This document shows positions 8,402 to 17,592 of a DNA stretch of 64,000 nt, one piece after another. The translations under genes were made by a program, and so were the position numbers. Below the pieces are notes generated by a model. That model did no database searches. It saw nothing but the letters and a program-made list of their open reading frames with translations, and had not been told where the DNA came from. The first letter of the stretch is position 1. The number at the start of each line of letters is the position of its first letter. This DNA is from Mycobacterium marinum (GTDB lineage Bacteria > Actinomycetota > Actinomycetes > Mycobacteriales > Mycobacteriaceae): NCBI RefSeq assembly GCF_003391395.1, contig NZ_CP024190.1, positions 620,001-684,000 of the forward strand. Direction: 5' to 3'.

Positions 8402-10987
8402 CTAGGCGGGCACGGCGGCGCCGATCGCGAAGAATCCGCGCAGCGCGCCGGCGAGCTGGGCCCGAATCGGGGCCCCGGAGACGACCACATCGACCATCGT
8501 CAGCGACAGGTGGGTGTGTCCGCGGGCTCGCACCAGCTCGGTGGGTACCCCGGCCGCGGCGAGTGCCTCGGCGTACTCGATGCCCTCATCGCGCAGCGGA
8601 TCGAACTCCGCGGCGACGACGATCGCCGGGGGCAGCGCCGACAGATCCGGGGCACGCAGCGGCGCTATCCGCGGGTCGGTGCGCACGTCCGGATCGGCGT
8701 AGTGGTCGAAGAACCATTGCATCAGCGGCGCGGTGAGGCCATAGCCGTCGGCATTTTCGAGGTAGGAGCCGCGGGTCGGGTCGCAATCGGTGACCGGGGT
8801 GAGCAACGCCTGGCCGAAGATGCTCGGCGCACCCGCGTCCCTGGCGAGGTGGCAGACCACGGCGGCAATGCCGGCGCCGGCGCTCCAACCGCTGACCACC
8901 AGCTGGCCCGGGATGCCGCCGAGCTCCCCGGCGTGCCCGGCGATCCACTGCACGGCCGCCCAGCCGTCGTCCAGCGCGGCGGGGAAGCGATGCTCGGGTG
9001 CGTGCCGGTAGTCCACCGACACAATGAGCGTGTCACTGCGCACGCACAGGTCGCGGCACAACGGATCGTCGGAGGTGTGGTCGCCGAGAACCCAACCACC
9101 GCCGTGGAAGTAGACGACCACGGGGTGCGGACCCGGGCTGGCCGGACGATAGAGGCGGTAGGCCAGGGGCCCGGCGGCGCCGGGCAGGGTGCCGTCGACG
9201 ATTTCGCCGACGTCGGGGCCCGGCGGGCGCGCCAGGTTCATCTCGTTCATGAGCGCGCGCGCCTGGTCGGCGGGCAGCGATTCCAAGGGCGGAAGGCCCA
9301 GCGCCTCCAGCTGCGCGAGCACCATCTGAATGTCGGGTTGCAGGCGGCGCACCACACCGTCGTTGCACTGTGAGCCGTTCGGGCCGGACAACCGGAAGCC
9401 CAGATAGTCGCGGGCCACCACCTCCTCGCAGGCCACCCGGTACACGTCGACCCCGGCGGTGTAGGCCATGAAGGTGCGCGGCTTTCCCGGGATGTTGGCG
9501 CCCACGTACCACGAGTTCGCCTGTGGGAAAAGCGTTATCGATGCGGCGTCATCGGAATGCTGCATCCAGCCGGCCTCGGCGAGCTCGGTGGGCTCGATGC
9601 GGTCGAAGCCGTGCTCGCGCAGATAGCTCAGGGCGTCGGCGACGAAGTCGACATGTTGTTCGATCGACACCGCCATGTTGGACAGCACCGAGGGGCTGTT
9701 GGGGCCCGCGATGAGGAACAGGTTGGGAAACCCCTCGGTGGTCAGGCCCAGATATGTGGATGGGCCGGGCGCCCACTTGTCCCCCAGCGCGAGGCCGTTG
9801 CGGCCGACGATGTCGATCGCCGCGAGCGCTCCGGTGACGGCGTCGAATCCGGTGGCGAACACGATCGCGTCGAACTCGAAAGATTCACCGACCGTGTCGA
9901 TTCCGGTCTTGGTAACACCCACTAATGGCTGGTTACCCAGGTCCACCAGCCGCACCTGGGGCAGGTTGAAGGTGGCGTAGTAGTTGCTGTCCAGGCAGAG
10001 CCGTTTCGAGCCCACCGGGTAGCCGCTGGGGCACAGCGCCTCGGCGGTCTGCGGGTCGTGCACGGTGGCGCGGATCTTGTCGCGGATGAATTCGGCGAAC
10101 TCGCTGTTGGCCAGCGGATTGATCATCTCGTCGGCGTAGAGGTTGAGCGCCTCGAGGAGCTCACCGAGCTGCCAGGCGCGTTCGTATCGTTGTCGACGTT
10201 CTTCGGCGGACACCGAGAATGTCGGAGTGAGCGAGCGCTCCATCGGGACCCCGCCGAAGGAGTATCGCGCCGCGCGACGGTAGGCGTCGTCGTCGGCCAA
10301 TTGGGCGAGCTTGTCCGGGGAGATCGGGCCGTTGTGGGCGGGGATCGAGAAGCAGGGGGTTCGTTGGAACACCACCACCTGCGCGGCCTGGGCGGCGATC
10401 AGCGGGATCGATTGGATGCCCGATGAGCCGGTGCCGACGACACCGACCCGTTTCCCGGTGAAGTCGACGGGTTCATGGGGCCAGCGGCTGGTGAAATACA
10501 GTCCGCCGGTGAAGTTTTCGATGCCGTCGATGTCGAGGTCTTTGGGTACCGACAGGCAGCCCGTCGCCATGATCAGGTAGCGGCAGGTGATTTCGTCGCC
10601 GCGGTCGGTGCGCACCCGGTACCGGCCGGCGTCGTCATCCCAGTGTGCGTGGGTCACCCGGGTGCCGAACTGGATGTCGCGACGCAGGTCGTGCTTGTCG
10701 GCGACGTGGTTGAGGTAGCGCAGGATCTCGGGTTGGGTGGCGTACTTCTCCGACCACTGCCAGTCGCGCGACCAGTCGGGATCGAAGCTGTACATGTAGT
10801 CGACGCTGGGGATGTCGACGCGTGCCCCGGGGTAGCGGTTCCAGTACCAGGTGCCGCCGATGTCGTCGCCGGCCTCGAATATGCGCATCGAATGCCCCGC
10901 GCGCCGCAGACGGTAGGCGGCATACAGACCCGCAAAGCCGGCACCCGCGACCACAACATCCACATCAGTGTGGTGTGCATCAGACAT
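8402..10987 (-). CDS. Fusion: Baeyer-Villiger-type flavin monooxygenase plus HSL-family esterase
   Basis: 861 aa, two enzymes in one chain. Residues about 1-500 are a class B flavoprotein monooxygenase, with FAD site GAGFAG (15-20), NADP site GTGSSG (185-190), and an ATG motif in LIMATGC. Residues about 570-861 are a hormone-sensitive-lipase-type esterase: oxyanion HGGGW, DYRHAPEH, nucleophile GWSAG, acid AEFDPLRDEG, and a C-terminal HTHLS histidine. A Baeyer-Villiger step makes an ester or lactone that the esterase could open. The canonical BVMO fingerprint F-x-G-x-x-x-H-x-x-x-W-P reads FTGGLYFTSRWP, so the histidine is phenylalanine. The start giving MSDAHHTDVD is used; its ribosome site is weak. 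An MFS gene lies upstream on the same strand, 117 bp away. Confidence 0.88.
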   Translation of the reverse strand: MSDAHHTDVDVVVAGAGFAGLYAAYRLRRAGHSMRIFEAGDDIGGTWYWNRYPGARVDIPSVDYMYSFDPDWSRDWQWSEKYATQPEILRYLNHVADKHDLRRDIQFGTRVTHAHWDDDAGRYRVRTDRGDEITCRYLIMATGCLSVPKDLDIDGIENFTGGLYFTSRWPHEPVDFTGKRVGVVGTGSSGIQSIPLIAAQAAQVVVFQRTPCFSIPAHNGPISPDKLAQLADDDAYRRAARYSFGGVPMERSLTPTFSVSAEERRQRYERAWQLGELLEALNLYADEMINPLANSEFAEFIRDKIRATVHDPQTAEALCPSGYPVGSKRLCLDSNYYATFNLPQVRLVDLGNQPLVGVTKTGIDTVGESFEFDAIVFATGFDAVTGALAAIDIVGRNGLALGDKWAPGPSTYLGLTTEGFPNLFLIAGPNSPSVLSNMAVSIEQHVDFVADALSYLREHGFDRIEPTELAEAGWMQHSDDAASITLFPQANSWYVGANIPGKPRTFMAYTAGVDVYRVACEEVVARDYLGFRLSGPNGSQCNDGVVRRLQPDIQMVLAQLEALGLPPLESLPADQARALMNEMNLARPPGPDVGEIVDGTLPGAAGPLAYRLYRPASPGPHPVVVYFHGGGWVLGDHTSDDPLCRDLCVRSDTLIVSVDYRHAPEHRFPAALDDGWAAVQWIAGHAGELGGIPGQLVVSGWSAGAGIAAVVCHLARDAGAPSIFGQALLTPVTDCDPTRGSYLENADGYGLTAPLMQWFFDHYADPDVRTDPRIAPLRAPDLSALPPAIVVAAEFDPLRDEGIEYAEALAAAGVPTELVRARGHTHLSLTMVDVVVSGAPIRAQLAGALRGFFAIGAAVPA

Positions 10988-11104
10988 GCGTTTATCATTC
11001 GCCGCGGTCGCATGTTTTGGTAGCCACAATTAGCGGCGCCCAGTCCGCCGATTCGGCGAAAGAAACCGCAATGCGTGCAGGTTTGGTCGCGGCTCAATGC
11101 GGTC

Positions 11105-12280
11105 TTAATGCGTGGGACCGCGCCCCGTGGCCAGCGTGACCGCCAGGCTGATCGCGATGAGGGCCGCGGCCACCCACGGAAGTCCGGCCAGACCGATCGT
11201 CGGCAGCAGTCCCGCGCCGATCGCCGCACCTCCGGCGATCCCGAGGTTGGCGGTGGCATTCACCCAGGCCCCGGCCATCTCGGGTGTCGCGGCCTGAGCG
11301 CGCACCGCGCCCGCCTGATAGATGGATGGGATGCCGCCAAAGGCGCCGTTCCACACGGCGGCGGCGAGCACCACGGGAAGCAACGCCGGAAACGACGCAC
11401 CCAGGCCCAGCAGCGCGCCGATCACCACGACGATGATGATCACCGTGGTCTGCCGGGGATTGCGGTCCAGCGTGGCGCCCACGTACCACAGACCCGCCAG
11501 ACTGCACACGCCGCACATCAGCAGCAGCGGACCGATGAATGCTGGCCGGGCCCCGGCCGCGAGCAGGACAGCGCTGATGAAGGTGTAGAGGGTGAACTGT
11601 CCGGTGTAGGTCAGGGCGTTGGAGGAGACCACCCCGGCGAGGCGTCGCCGGCCCTTGCCGGTGCCGGCCGGTGGCGGGGCAGATTCGCTGCTGACCGGGG
11701 GCAGCAGCTTGGCGACCGCCAGCAGCAGCACCGCGGCGAGCACGGCCAGCACGGCGAAGGCTCCGCGCCAGCCGACCGCGGTGCCCACCGATGTCAACAG
11801 CGGAACACCCACCACAATCCCGGCGGACACCCCGCCGCCCACCAGCGCGAGCGCACGGCCCACATCGGCGAGCCCCACCAGTCGGGGCGCGTATCCGATG
11901 CACAAAGAGAAAAACAGTGCGTGGGTGACACCGCCCACCGCCCGGCCCGCCGCAACCATGGCGAACGTGGGTGCGACGGCGACCAAGGTGTTGCTCACCG
12001 CATAGCCCAGCAGTGTCGTCAACAGCAGTGGCTTGCGCGGAAATCGCGCGGTGACCACGGTCAGTGGAACCGCGAGCAGGGCCACCAGGACGGCGTAGAG
12101 ACTCACCAGCAGGCCGGTGACCGCGTCACGCACTCCGAAGGTGTGTCCGATGGCGGGCAGCAGGCCGACCGGCAGTATCTCCGTGGTGATGGCCAGGCAG
12201 GTGGCGATGGTAAGTGCGAGTAGGCCCGGTGTGGCGTGGCGTATACCCAGCTCAGGTGGGGCGGTCACGGATTCGGGCAT
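11105..12280 (-). CDS. MFS transporter, drug/sugar efflux type
   Basis: 391-aa membrane protein with about 12 hydrophobic segments and the short loops of a DHA1-like major facilitator. Motif A-like sequence is present after helix 2 (VVTARFPRKPLLL). The first helix reads LLALTIATCLAI and the last ISLAVTLATGRGPTH. It is most like small-molecule or arabinose-type exporters. It is read divergently from the cyclitol operon, with 558 bp between start codons, and could export that product or a substrate of the downstream monooxygenase fusion. Either idea is inference from position only. Confidence 0.82.
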   Translation of the reverse strand: MPESVTAPPELGIRHATPGLLALTIATCLAITTEILPVGLLPAIGHTFGVRDAVTGLLVSLYAVLVALLAVPLTVVTARFPRKPLLLTTLLGYAVSNTLVAVAPTFAMVAAGRAVGGVTHALFFSLCIGYAPRLVGLADVGRALALVGGGVSAGIVVGVPLLTSVGTAVGWRGAFAVLAVLAAVLLLAVAKLLPPVSSESAPPPAGTGKGRRRLAGVVSSNALTYTGQFTLYTFISAVLLAAGARPAFIGPLLLMCGVCSLAGLWYVGATLDRNPRQTTVIIIVVVIGALLGLGASFPALLPVVLAAAVWNGAFGGIPSIYQAGAVRAQAATPEMAGAWVNATANLGIAGGAAIGAGLLPTIGLAGLPWVAAALIAISLAVTLATGRGPTH

Positions 12281-12838
12281 TGGGCAAGTATACGCAAGCG
12301 ATCACTATTTCTACCTGTATGCTGCGTCACCCCCGGGTCTGTGTGGTTGACTGCCCGGCCCCATCCCGTAACTGCGAGGGGATCAAGGCTTTTGGTCACA
12401 TCAAGTTCCCGACGTCCGCACCGCGAGAACCGGGCGGGTGTCACGTTGCGGTTCGCTGGGCCGACATTGGGGCGGTTTGGTGCCGAAGATGTGACTCGGG
12501 CCGCGCTATAAATAATTGAGTGATGGCGGACACACTCAAACGCAATTTCTGATGTTGGACACACTTGGGCCAATTTTATCGACCGCATTGGCTGGCGTTT
12601 AGCTGCGCGGTGCCTCTGTGAATCCTGTTGTGGGACAGTGTAGTTCAAATGCTAACGCCGGTATTCCGGAGGGTGTTTTCGGTGGTCATGTGGGCCATCT
12701 GTCGGGCTGTGAGGAACCTGTGTGTTCCGCTGAAGGCCTTCGATAAATAAGAGACGCGTGCGTATCCTCAGCGAGTCGCCACAATCCGTGATCGCATCGA
12801 GATCACAACGTGATCGAGAAATTGGGGAATCGAAAGTG
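12281..12838. other. Intergenic region upstream of the cyclitol operon
   Basis: 558 bp between divergent start codons, visibly richer in A/T from about 12500 than its surroundings. No gene is convincing; an in-frame GTG at 12758 would add 27 unconserved residues to the cyclase. A direct repeat GGACACACT occurs at 12528-12536 and 12557-12565, and a TATAAATAAT stretch lies near 12507-12516. The length and A/T content suggest a regulated promoter. Confidence 0.5.
12801..12815. promoter_or_regulatory. Inverted repeat in the leader of the cyclase gene
   Basis: GATCAC-aac-GTGATC is a perfect 6-bp inverted repeat, with a third copy of GTGATC at 12788-12793. It lies 24 bp before the cyclase ATG and could be an operator or a small leader hairpin. 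No regulator gene is in the operon. Confidence 0.35.
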
Positions 12839-14044
12839 ATGATCAAGAACGCTTCCGGTCAAACCGCCTGGACGGTCGAAGCCGTGAAACAAGTGAGGTA
12901 CCACGTCATCAAATCAGATGGACTTTTCGACCTCGGAAACAATCAGCTGTTTTCGGCATGTTCGGATGCGCCACTAAAGGTTGGTGACCGCCGGCTGGTG
13001 ATCATTGATGGGACTGTCGATGCACTGCACGGAAGTAAGGTCCGTGCCTTCTTCGCGCACCACGGTGTGGAGGCGGAATTCGTTGTGATCCCGATCGACG
13101 AGACCCTGAAGCACTGGGACACGGTGACTCGAATCGTCGACGCCATGAACGCATTTGGCATCGACCGGCGCCGCGAGCCGATGCTGGTCATCGGCGGTGG
13201 TGTGCTCACCGATGTCGCGGGCTTCGCGGCCAGCCTCTACCGGCGGGGCACGCCGTACATCCGGATCCCGACCACACTGATCGGCCTTGTCGATGCCGGA
13301 GTCGGCGTAAAGACCGGAGTCAATTACCAGCTTGGGAAGAACCGTCTTGGCACCTATGCGCCCCCGACGGTGACATTTTTGGACAAGAGCTTTTTGTGCA
13401 CGCTCGATCAGCGCCACCTGAGTAATGGACTCGCCGAAATTCTGAAAATCGCGTTGATCAAGTCCGGTGCGCTGTTCGATGTGCTGGAGACATCCGGGCG
13501 CGACGTGCGCGACGACCACTTCCAGGGCAGCACCTCGGCACTGGAGGTGGCCACCGAGTACATCCTGGACGAATCCATTCACCTCATGCTCGAGGAACTG
13601 CAACCGAATTTGTGGGAATCCACCCTGGAGCGCTGTGTTGACTACGGTCACACCTTTAGCCCCACGATCGAGATGCACGCGTCGCCCGCACTACTGCATG
13701 GGGAGGCGGTCAACTTGGACATGGCGGTGACCACTGCCATCGGAGAGCTTCGCGGCTACGTCAGCGAGGGCGACGCGAACCGGATCTACCGAGTCATGGT
13801 GGACCTCGGCTTGCCGCTGTGGGACGACACCCTGGCCACGCCGGAGCTGCTCATCGAGGCACTGATCGACACGGTTCGCCACCGTGACGGCCAGCAGCGG
13901 CTGCCGCTGCCGGTCGGTATCGGCCACCACCGCTTCGTCAACGATGTCACCCCCGAGGAGATCCAATGCGCGGTTGCTCTGCTCAAGCAGCACCACGAAA
14001 ACCTGACCGGCAGCGTCGCGGCTTCGAGCGGGGTCGCGCGATGA
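12839..14044 (+). CDS. Sedoheptulose 7-phosphate cyclase (2-epi-5-epi-valiolone synthase-like)
   Basis: 401-aa member of the dehydroquinate synthase superfamily, of the sugar-phosphate-cyclase branch that closes sedoheptulose 7-phosphate into a C7 cyclitol (2-epi-5-epi-valiolone in AcbC and ValA). The NAD-binding GGGVLTDVAGFAASLYRR and PTTLIGLVDAGVGVKTG segments match that branch rather than true AroB. Zinc ligands are Glu200 (NGLAEILK), His271 (YGHTF) and His287 (HGEAVNLD). The VDYGHTFSP stretch, where AroB has an LNxGHT sequence, is typical of C7 cyclases. The ATG at 12839 is preceded by GGGGAA. The gene ends in a 4-base ATGA overlap with the next. Whether the product is the 2-epi-5-epi, 2-epi or desmethyl-gadusol form cannot be decided by eye. 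Confidence 0.9.
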   Translation: MIKNASGQTAWTVEAVKQVRYHVIKSDGLFDLGNNQLFSACSDAPLKVGDRRLVIIDGTVDALHGSKVRAFFAHHGVEAEFVVIPIDETLKHWDTVTRIVDAMNAFGIDRRREPMLVIGGGVLTDVAGFAASLYRRGTPYIRIPTTLIGLVDAGVGVKTGVNYQLGKNRLGTYAPPTVTFLDKSFLCTLDQRHLSNGLAEILKIALIKSGALFDVLETSGRDVRDDHFQGSTSALEVATEYILDESIHLMLEELQPNLWESTLERCVDYGHTFSPTIEMHASPALLHGEAVNLDMAVTTAIGELRGYVSEGDANRIYRVMVDLGLPLWDDTLATPELLIEALIDTVRHRDGQQRLPLPVGIGHHRFVNDVTPEEIQCAVALLKQHHENLTGSVAASSGVAR

Positions 14045-14799
14045 CCGGGCGCACGGCAATCGTCGTCGGCGGCTCGACCGGCATCGGCCGCGGCATCGCC
14101 GATGCCTGGGCGGCCGAGGGGATCGAGACTCGCGTCTTCAGCCGGACCAAGCCCGTCGGGCCGGGTGCTGACCGGCTGCACTGGCACGAGCTTGACTTCC
14201 GCAACGGAGAAGCGGCCAAGCAGACGCTGGCCGAGGAGCTGCCCAAGCGCATCGATTTCGTCTGCTACTCGGCGATCTACTACACCCTTCGCCGGGAGAA
14301 CCTGGTTGACGTGACCGAGGTCGACTGGTTAGACCAATTCGACATCAACGTGCACGGCTTGTTCTGGACGCTCAACGCCGCACTGCCGGCGCTGCGGCAA
14401 TCCGAGCCCGGACTCTTCCTGCACGTATCATCGGAAGTGGTCTACAACGCTGGTCCCGCACGCGCCGGCTACACCGCCACCAAGGCCGCATCCAGCGCCC
14501 TGATCAATTCGGTGGCCCAAGAGATTTCCCCGTCCGAGGTGGTGTTCGTCCAGACCTTGCCCGCCGGCATGGTGGACACCCCGGGGATCCGCGCCCGCCG
14601 GGCCGCCGATTTCGACTACAGCGACTACATGGTGCCCGCCGATTTCGGTCCGCTTGCCTGCGAGCTCGCCCGCACCCGCGGCTCGGGTTACGAAGGCGAC
14701 GCGCTGGTGGTGCACGAAGACCGGACGTGGAGCTCGGTCTCCAGCGGTGTCCCCATTTCCCAGTCGCGGCCGCTTGCCGCCGCCCAATCGAGCTCCTAG
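14041..14799 (+). CDS. Short-chain dehydrogenase/reductase of the cyclitol operon
   Basis: 252-aa classical SDR. The cofactor motif GGSTGIG is at about residues 10-16, the strand VSS carries the catalytic Ser, and YTATK holds the catalytic Tyr and Lys. The expected NNAG motif is replaced near CYSAIYYT, so it is a divergent member. It overlaps the cyclase stop by ATGA, meaning coupled translation. By analogy with AcbN and similar enzymes, it probably oxidises or reduces a ring hydroxyl or ketone of the C7 cyclitol; that role is inferred from position. Confidence 0.85.
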   Translation: MTGRTAIVVGGSTGIGRGIADAWAAEGIETRVFSRTKPVGPGADRLHWHELDFRNGEAAKQTLAEELPKRIDFVCYSAIYYTLRRENLVDVTEVDWLDQFDINVHGLFWTLNAALPALRQSEPGLFLHVSSEVVYNAGPARAGYTATKAASSALINSVAQEISPSEVVFVQTLPAGMVDTPGIRARRAADFDYSDYMVPADFGPLACELARTRGSGYEGDALVVHEDRTWSSVSSGVPISQSRPLAAAQSSS

Positions 14800-14809
14800 G
14801 AAAATGTTC

Positions 14810-15478
14810 ATGCCCGAATTACATGCAGCCGCACTGCTATTCGATATGGATGGCACCTTGGTGGATTCCACGGCGGTCGTCGAGGCTACCTGGGGCGCAT
14901 TCGCCGAATTGCACTCGCTGGATTTGGCTGAGGTGCTGGCCTTCGCTCACGGAAGGCCCACCGCGGCCACCGTGCGCCACTTCCTGTCCCATCCCGCTCT
15001 GATCGCCAGCGAGACCAGACGCCTGGTCGAACACGAAGAGTCCACGACCGAGGGGGTGCGGGAAGTGCCCGGTGCCGCCGAATTCATCGCCTCGCTGCCA
15101 CGATCCGCGTGGGCCGTGGTCACCTCGGCAAGTCGGGTTCTGGCCAGCAATCGCATGCGCGCCGCGGGCATCCCCTTGCCCGATGTGCTCATCAGCGCCG
15201 ACGACATCACCCGCGGAAAGCCCGACCCGCAGGGATACCTGCTCGCGGCCGACGCGCTGCGCGTCAACATCGGCTCGACCATCGTCTTCGAGGATTCTCC
15301 GGCCGGGATCCGAGCCGGGATCGCGAGCAACGCGCTGACCGTCGCCATCGGCACCCTTGCGGCGTTCGACGGCCACATCGAGCGGTTCGAGAACTTCCAC
15401 GGCTTCGAGGTCGCCGGCCAGCCGCCGGCGGGCGGGGTCATCTTGTCCATGCCGGCACCGATGAACTGCGGAGTCTGA
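14810..15478 (+). CDS. HAD-family sugar/cyclitol phosphatase
   Basis: 222-aa haloacid-dehalogenase hydrolase, subfamily IA. Motif I is FDMDGTLVDS (Asp12 nucleophile, Asp14 acid). Motif II is VVTSAS, motif III is the lysine of RGKPDP, and motif IV is VFEDSPAGI. This combination is that of beta-phosphoglucomutase-like and glycerol/sugar phosphatases. The ATG at 14810 has AGGA eight bases upstream; an ATG two codons earlier is too close to that site. In the operon it would remove a phosphate added by the kinase encoded next, or the one carried by a phosphorylated intermediate. Confidence 0.87.
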   Translation: MPELHAAALLFDMDGTLVDSTAVVEATWGAFAELHSLDLAEVLAFAHGRPTAATVRHFLSHPALIASETRRLVEHEESTTEGVREVPGAAEFIASLPRSAWAVVTSASRVLASNRMRAAGIPLPDVLISADDITRGKPDPQGYLLAADALRVNIGSTIVFEDSPAGIRAGIASNALTVAIGTLAAFDGHIERFENFHGFEVAGQPPAGGVILSMPAPMNCGV

Positions 15479-15484
15479 TCAGCC

Positions 15485-16486
15485 ATGACCACCCTTGCAA
15501 CCGACATCGCGACCAGCACCATGGCCGCCGACTTGGGCGGCACCTGGCTTCGGCTTCGGGTCGGCGGACCAGGCACCGAGGTCAAGCGTCACATGGCGCC
15601 CAGTCTGCTCAATTTCCCGGAACAGTCCGTCGCGCAACTGCGCGAGCGCCTCGTCGATGAGCTGTGTGCGGCGGCCCCCGCCGGGGCGCACGCGGCCATT
15701 TCGTGCGGTGCCGCGCTGGATCACCGCAGGGGGATCCTGTATGGCTCCGGGCCGCTGTGGGGCGCGGAGGCCACGCCCTTCGATTTGGCGGAGGCGCTGC
15801 GGTTGCGCCGACCCGATGTGACGTGGCTGCTGGTCAACGACCTGACGGCGGGGCTGGCCGACTTCACCGCGCGGTGGGCCGGGCCGTCGACCCGGCGCAT
15901 CGGTTACCTCACCATCAGCAGCGGCATCGCTCTTCGCATCGCCGACCTGCGGACCAGTGAGATCCCCGTCGATGAGTGGGGATTGCAGGGCGAAGTGGGG
16001 CACCTGCCGACGCAGGCCGATCCCGCGCTGCGCGGCCTGATGTGTGAATGCGGTGTCCCCGACCACCTCGCGGCTCACGCGTCCGGACCGGGCATCGGTC
16101 GCATCGCCGGCCGGCTCGGGGCGCTGCCACCCAACATCTCACTGCTGCAATGGTTCCCGCGCGCACTGGCCGCCGGAGACGCCGCCGCGGTTTCGGTGCT
16201 GCAAGCCGCCGTTGCGCCGATCGCCGCCTTGATCCGCATGTTGTGGTGTGTCGACCCGCATCTGGACCTGCTCGGCATCGGTGGCGGAGTGGTGGAAGGT
16301 CTGGGTTCGCACTACGAGCGTGAGTTGCGCGCGCAGCTTCGCGGTGGCTCCTGCTACGCCGACCGCGGCTTCAGCGAGTCGTGGCTGGACGAGCGCCTGG
16401 TGTTCTGCGCTGACTCCAGCGCCGACATCGACTGCCTGCGCGGTGCACAGCTCATGTGCGACGAGCGGCTCAAGGCGACCGCATGA
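15485..16486 (+). CDS. ROK/glucokinase-like kinase, candidate C7-cyclitol kinase
   Basis: 333 aa. N-terminal ADLGGTWLRLRV is the ATP phosphate-1 motif of the ROK/glucokinase group. VNDLTAG carries the catalytic Asp region, and GEVGHL matches the E-x-G-H signature. The ROK zinc loop is only partly kept: CECGVPDHL has the first cysteine pair but lacks the later ones. LLGIGGGVVEG is the adenosine motif. ValC in validamycin biosynthesis is a C7-cyclitol kinase of this fold, and the setting next to a C7 cyclase suggests the same job here. The gene lies 6 bp after the phosphatase and overlaps the dehydrogenase by ATGA. Confidence 0.82.
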   Translation: MTTLATDIATSTMAADLGGTWLRLRVGGPGTEVKRHMAPSLLNFPEQSVAQLRERLVDELCAAAPAGAHAAISCGAALDHRRGILYGSGPLWGAEATPFDLAEALRLRRPDVTWLLVNDLTAGLADFTARWAGPSTRRIGYLTISSGIALRIADLRTSEIPVDEWGLQGEVGHLPTQADPALRGLMCECGVPDHLAAHASGPGIGRIAGRLGALPPNISLLQWFPRALAAGDAAAVSVLQAAVAPIAALIRMLWCVDPHLDLLGIGGGVVEGLGSHYERELRAQLRGGSCYADRGFSESWLDERLVFCADSSADIDCLRGAQLMCDERLKATA

Positions 16487-17592
16487 CCGACAACGGCTAT
16501 CGGGCGCTGGTGCGCCGTCCCGCAGGGCCCGACGGATGTTCGCTGGTTGATGTCGCGGTGCTCGACACACCGGCCCTGGAACCGGGGGACCTGTTGCTGG
16601 CACCGCTGGTGGCCGGGATCTGCGGTACCGATTGGCAGATCCTGCGTGGCGACCGCCCCGATGACTCACTGGTGCTGGGGCACGAGGGCATCGCGCGAGT
16701 CGTGGTGGGATCGAAGGCGTTTGCGCCCGGCGACATCGTCACGGTCAATCCGACGCACCCGACGGACCCGGGTTTTCTGCTGGGACACAACGTGGCCGGG
16801 CTGTGGGCCGAGCGGACCAGGATTCCCGCCAGCGTCGTGAATGCCGGCCTGGTGGTGCCGGTCCCGAGCAGCGCGGCCAACGATGTGCTCATCGGTGCCC
16901 TTGCCGAGCCGCTGGCCTCGGCCATCTACGGACTCGAGATCGCGATGGCCGTCTTCGAGGACACCCCGAGATCGCTGGTGGTGTGGGGAGATGGCATCGT
17001 CGGTCAGCTCGCCGCCGCGGTCTGGCGCCAAGCGATGCCAGAGACCGAGCAACTGATCGTGGGACGAAATCGCGACTCCCACAACTGCATCGCCGCAGAT
17101 GACCCCGATCTCCCCAGCAGGCTCGCCGCACTGCGGGGCCCGGTCAGCGCCGTGCTGGCCACCCCTCGTTCGGCGACGGTGACCGCCCTGACGACGCTGG
17201 ACACCCACATCGACCACGCCCTCACCGTCGATGTACACGGCGGACTGGATTCGGGTCCGGTGTCGCTGCGCAGCGGCGAGGTCGATGTCGCCGCCGTGCG
17301 TGCCGCCAACTGTGGCGGACTGTCCTCGGTCCCGGTGGCCAAAACCCTGCAGCGCGCGGGTGCGGGCCCGTTGCGGTTGTTCGGCCACCGCGGGGTGTCC
17401 AACGCGCACCTGCGCGCCGCGATCGGCGCGCTCACCGAGAATGCGGCCACGTTCGCATCACTGCTCACCCAGGTCACCGATCTGGAGGGGGCCGCCGAAC
17501 TGATTAACGGCGTCCTGCAAAGCGGTAACCGTTGCCACGACGGACGCCGCGTTCTCAAGGCCGCCATTCGCCTCGACGGAGCCGCCGCATGA
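16483..17592 (+). CDS. Medium-chain (zinc-type) alcohol dehydrogenase of the cyclitol operon
   Basis: 369-aa MDR protein. The catalytic-zinc region reads AGICGTDW with GHEG downstream, so catalytic Cys, His and Glu are present. The four-cysteine structural zinc lobe is absent. The nucleotide motif is WGDGIVGQLAAA. Acarbose and validamycin clusters use comparable sorbitol-dehydrogenase-like enzymes (AcbL) on C7 cyclitols, and that is the likely role. ATGA overlaps join it to the genes on both sides. The middle of the protein (residues about 200-260) is poorly conserved to the eye. Confidence 0.83.
   Translation: MTDNGYRALVRRPAGPDGCSLVDVAVLDTPALEPGDLLLAPLVAGICGTDWQILRGDRPDDSLVLGHEGIARVVVGSKAFAPGDIVTVNPTHPTDPGFLLGHNVAGLWAERTRIPASVVNAGLVVPVPSSAANDVLIGALAEPLASAIYGLEIAMAVFEDTPRSLVVWGDGIVGQLAAAVWRQAMPETEQLIVGRNRDSHNCIAADDPDLPSRLAALRGPVSAVLATPRSATVTALTTLDTHIDHALTVDVHGGLDSGPVSLRSGEVDVAAVRAANCGGLSSVPVAKTLQRAGAGPLRLFGHRGVSNAHLRAAIGALTENAATFASLLTQVTDLEGAAELINGVLQSGNRCHDGRRVLKAAIRLDGAAA

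Noticed and set aside
12758..12838. GTG at 12758 as start of the cyclase
   Set aside because: It would add 27 residues not seen in the family and run through the inverted repeat; ATG 12839 has a usable ribosome site.
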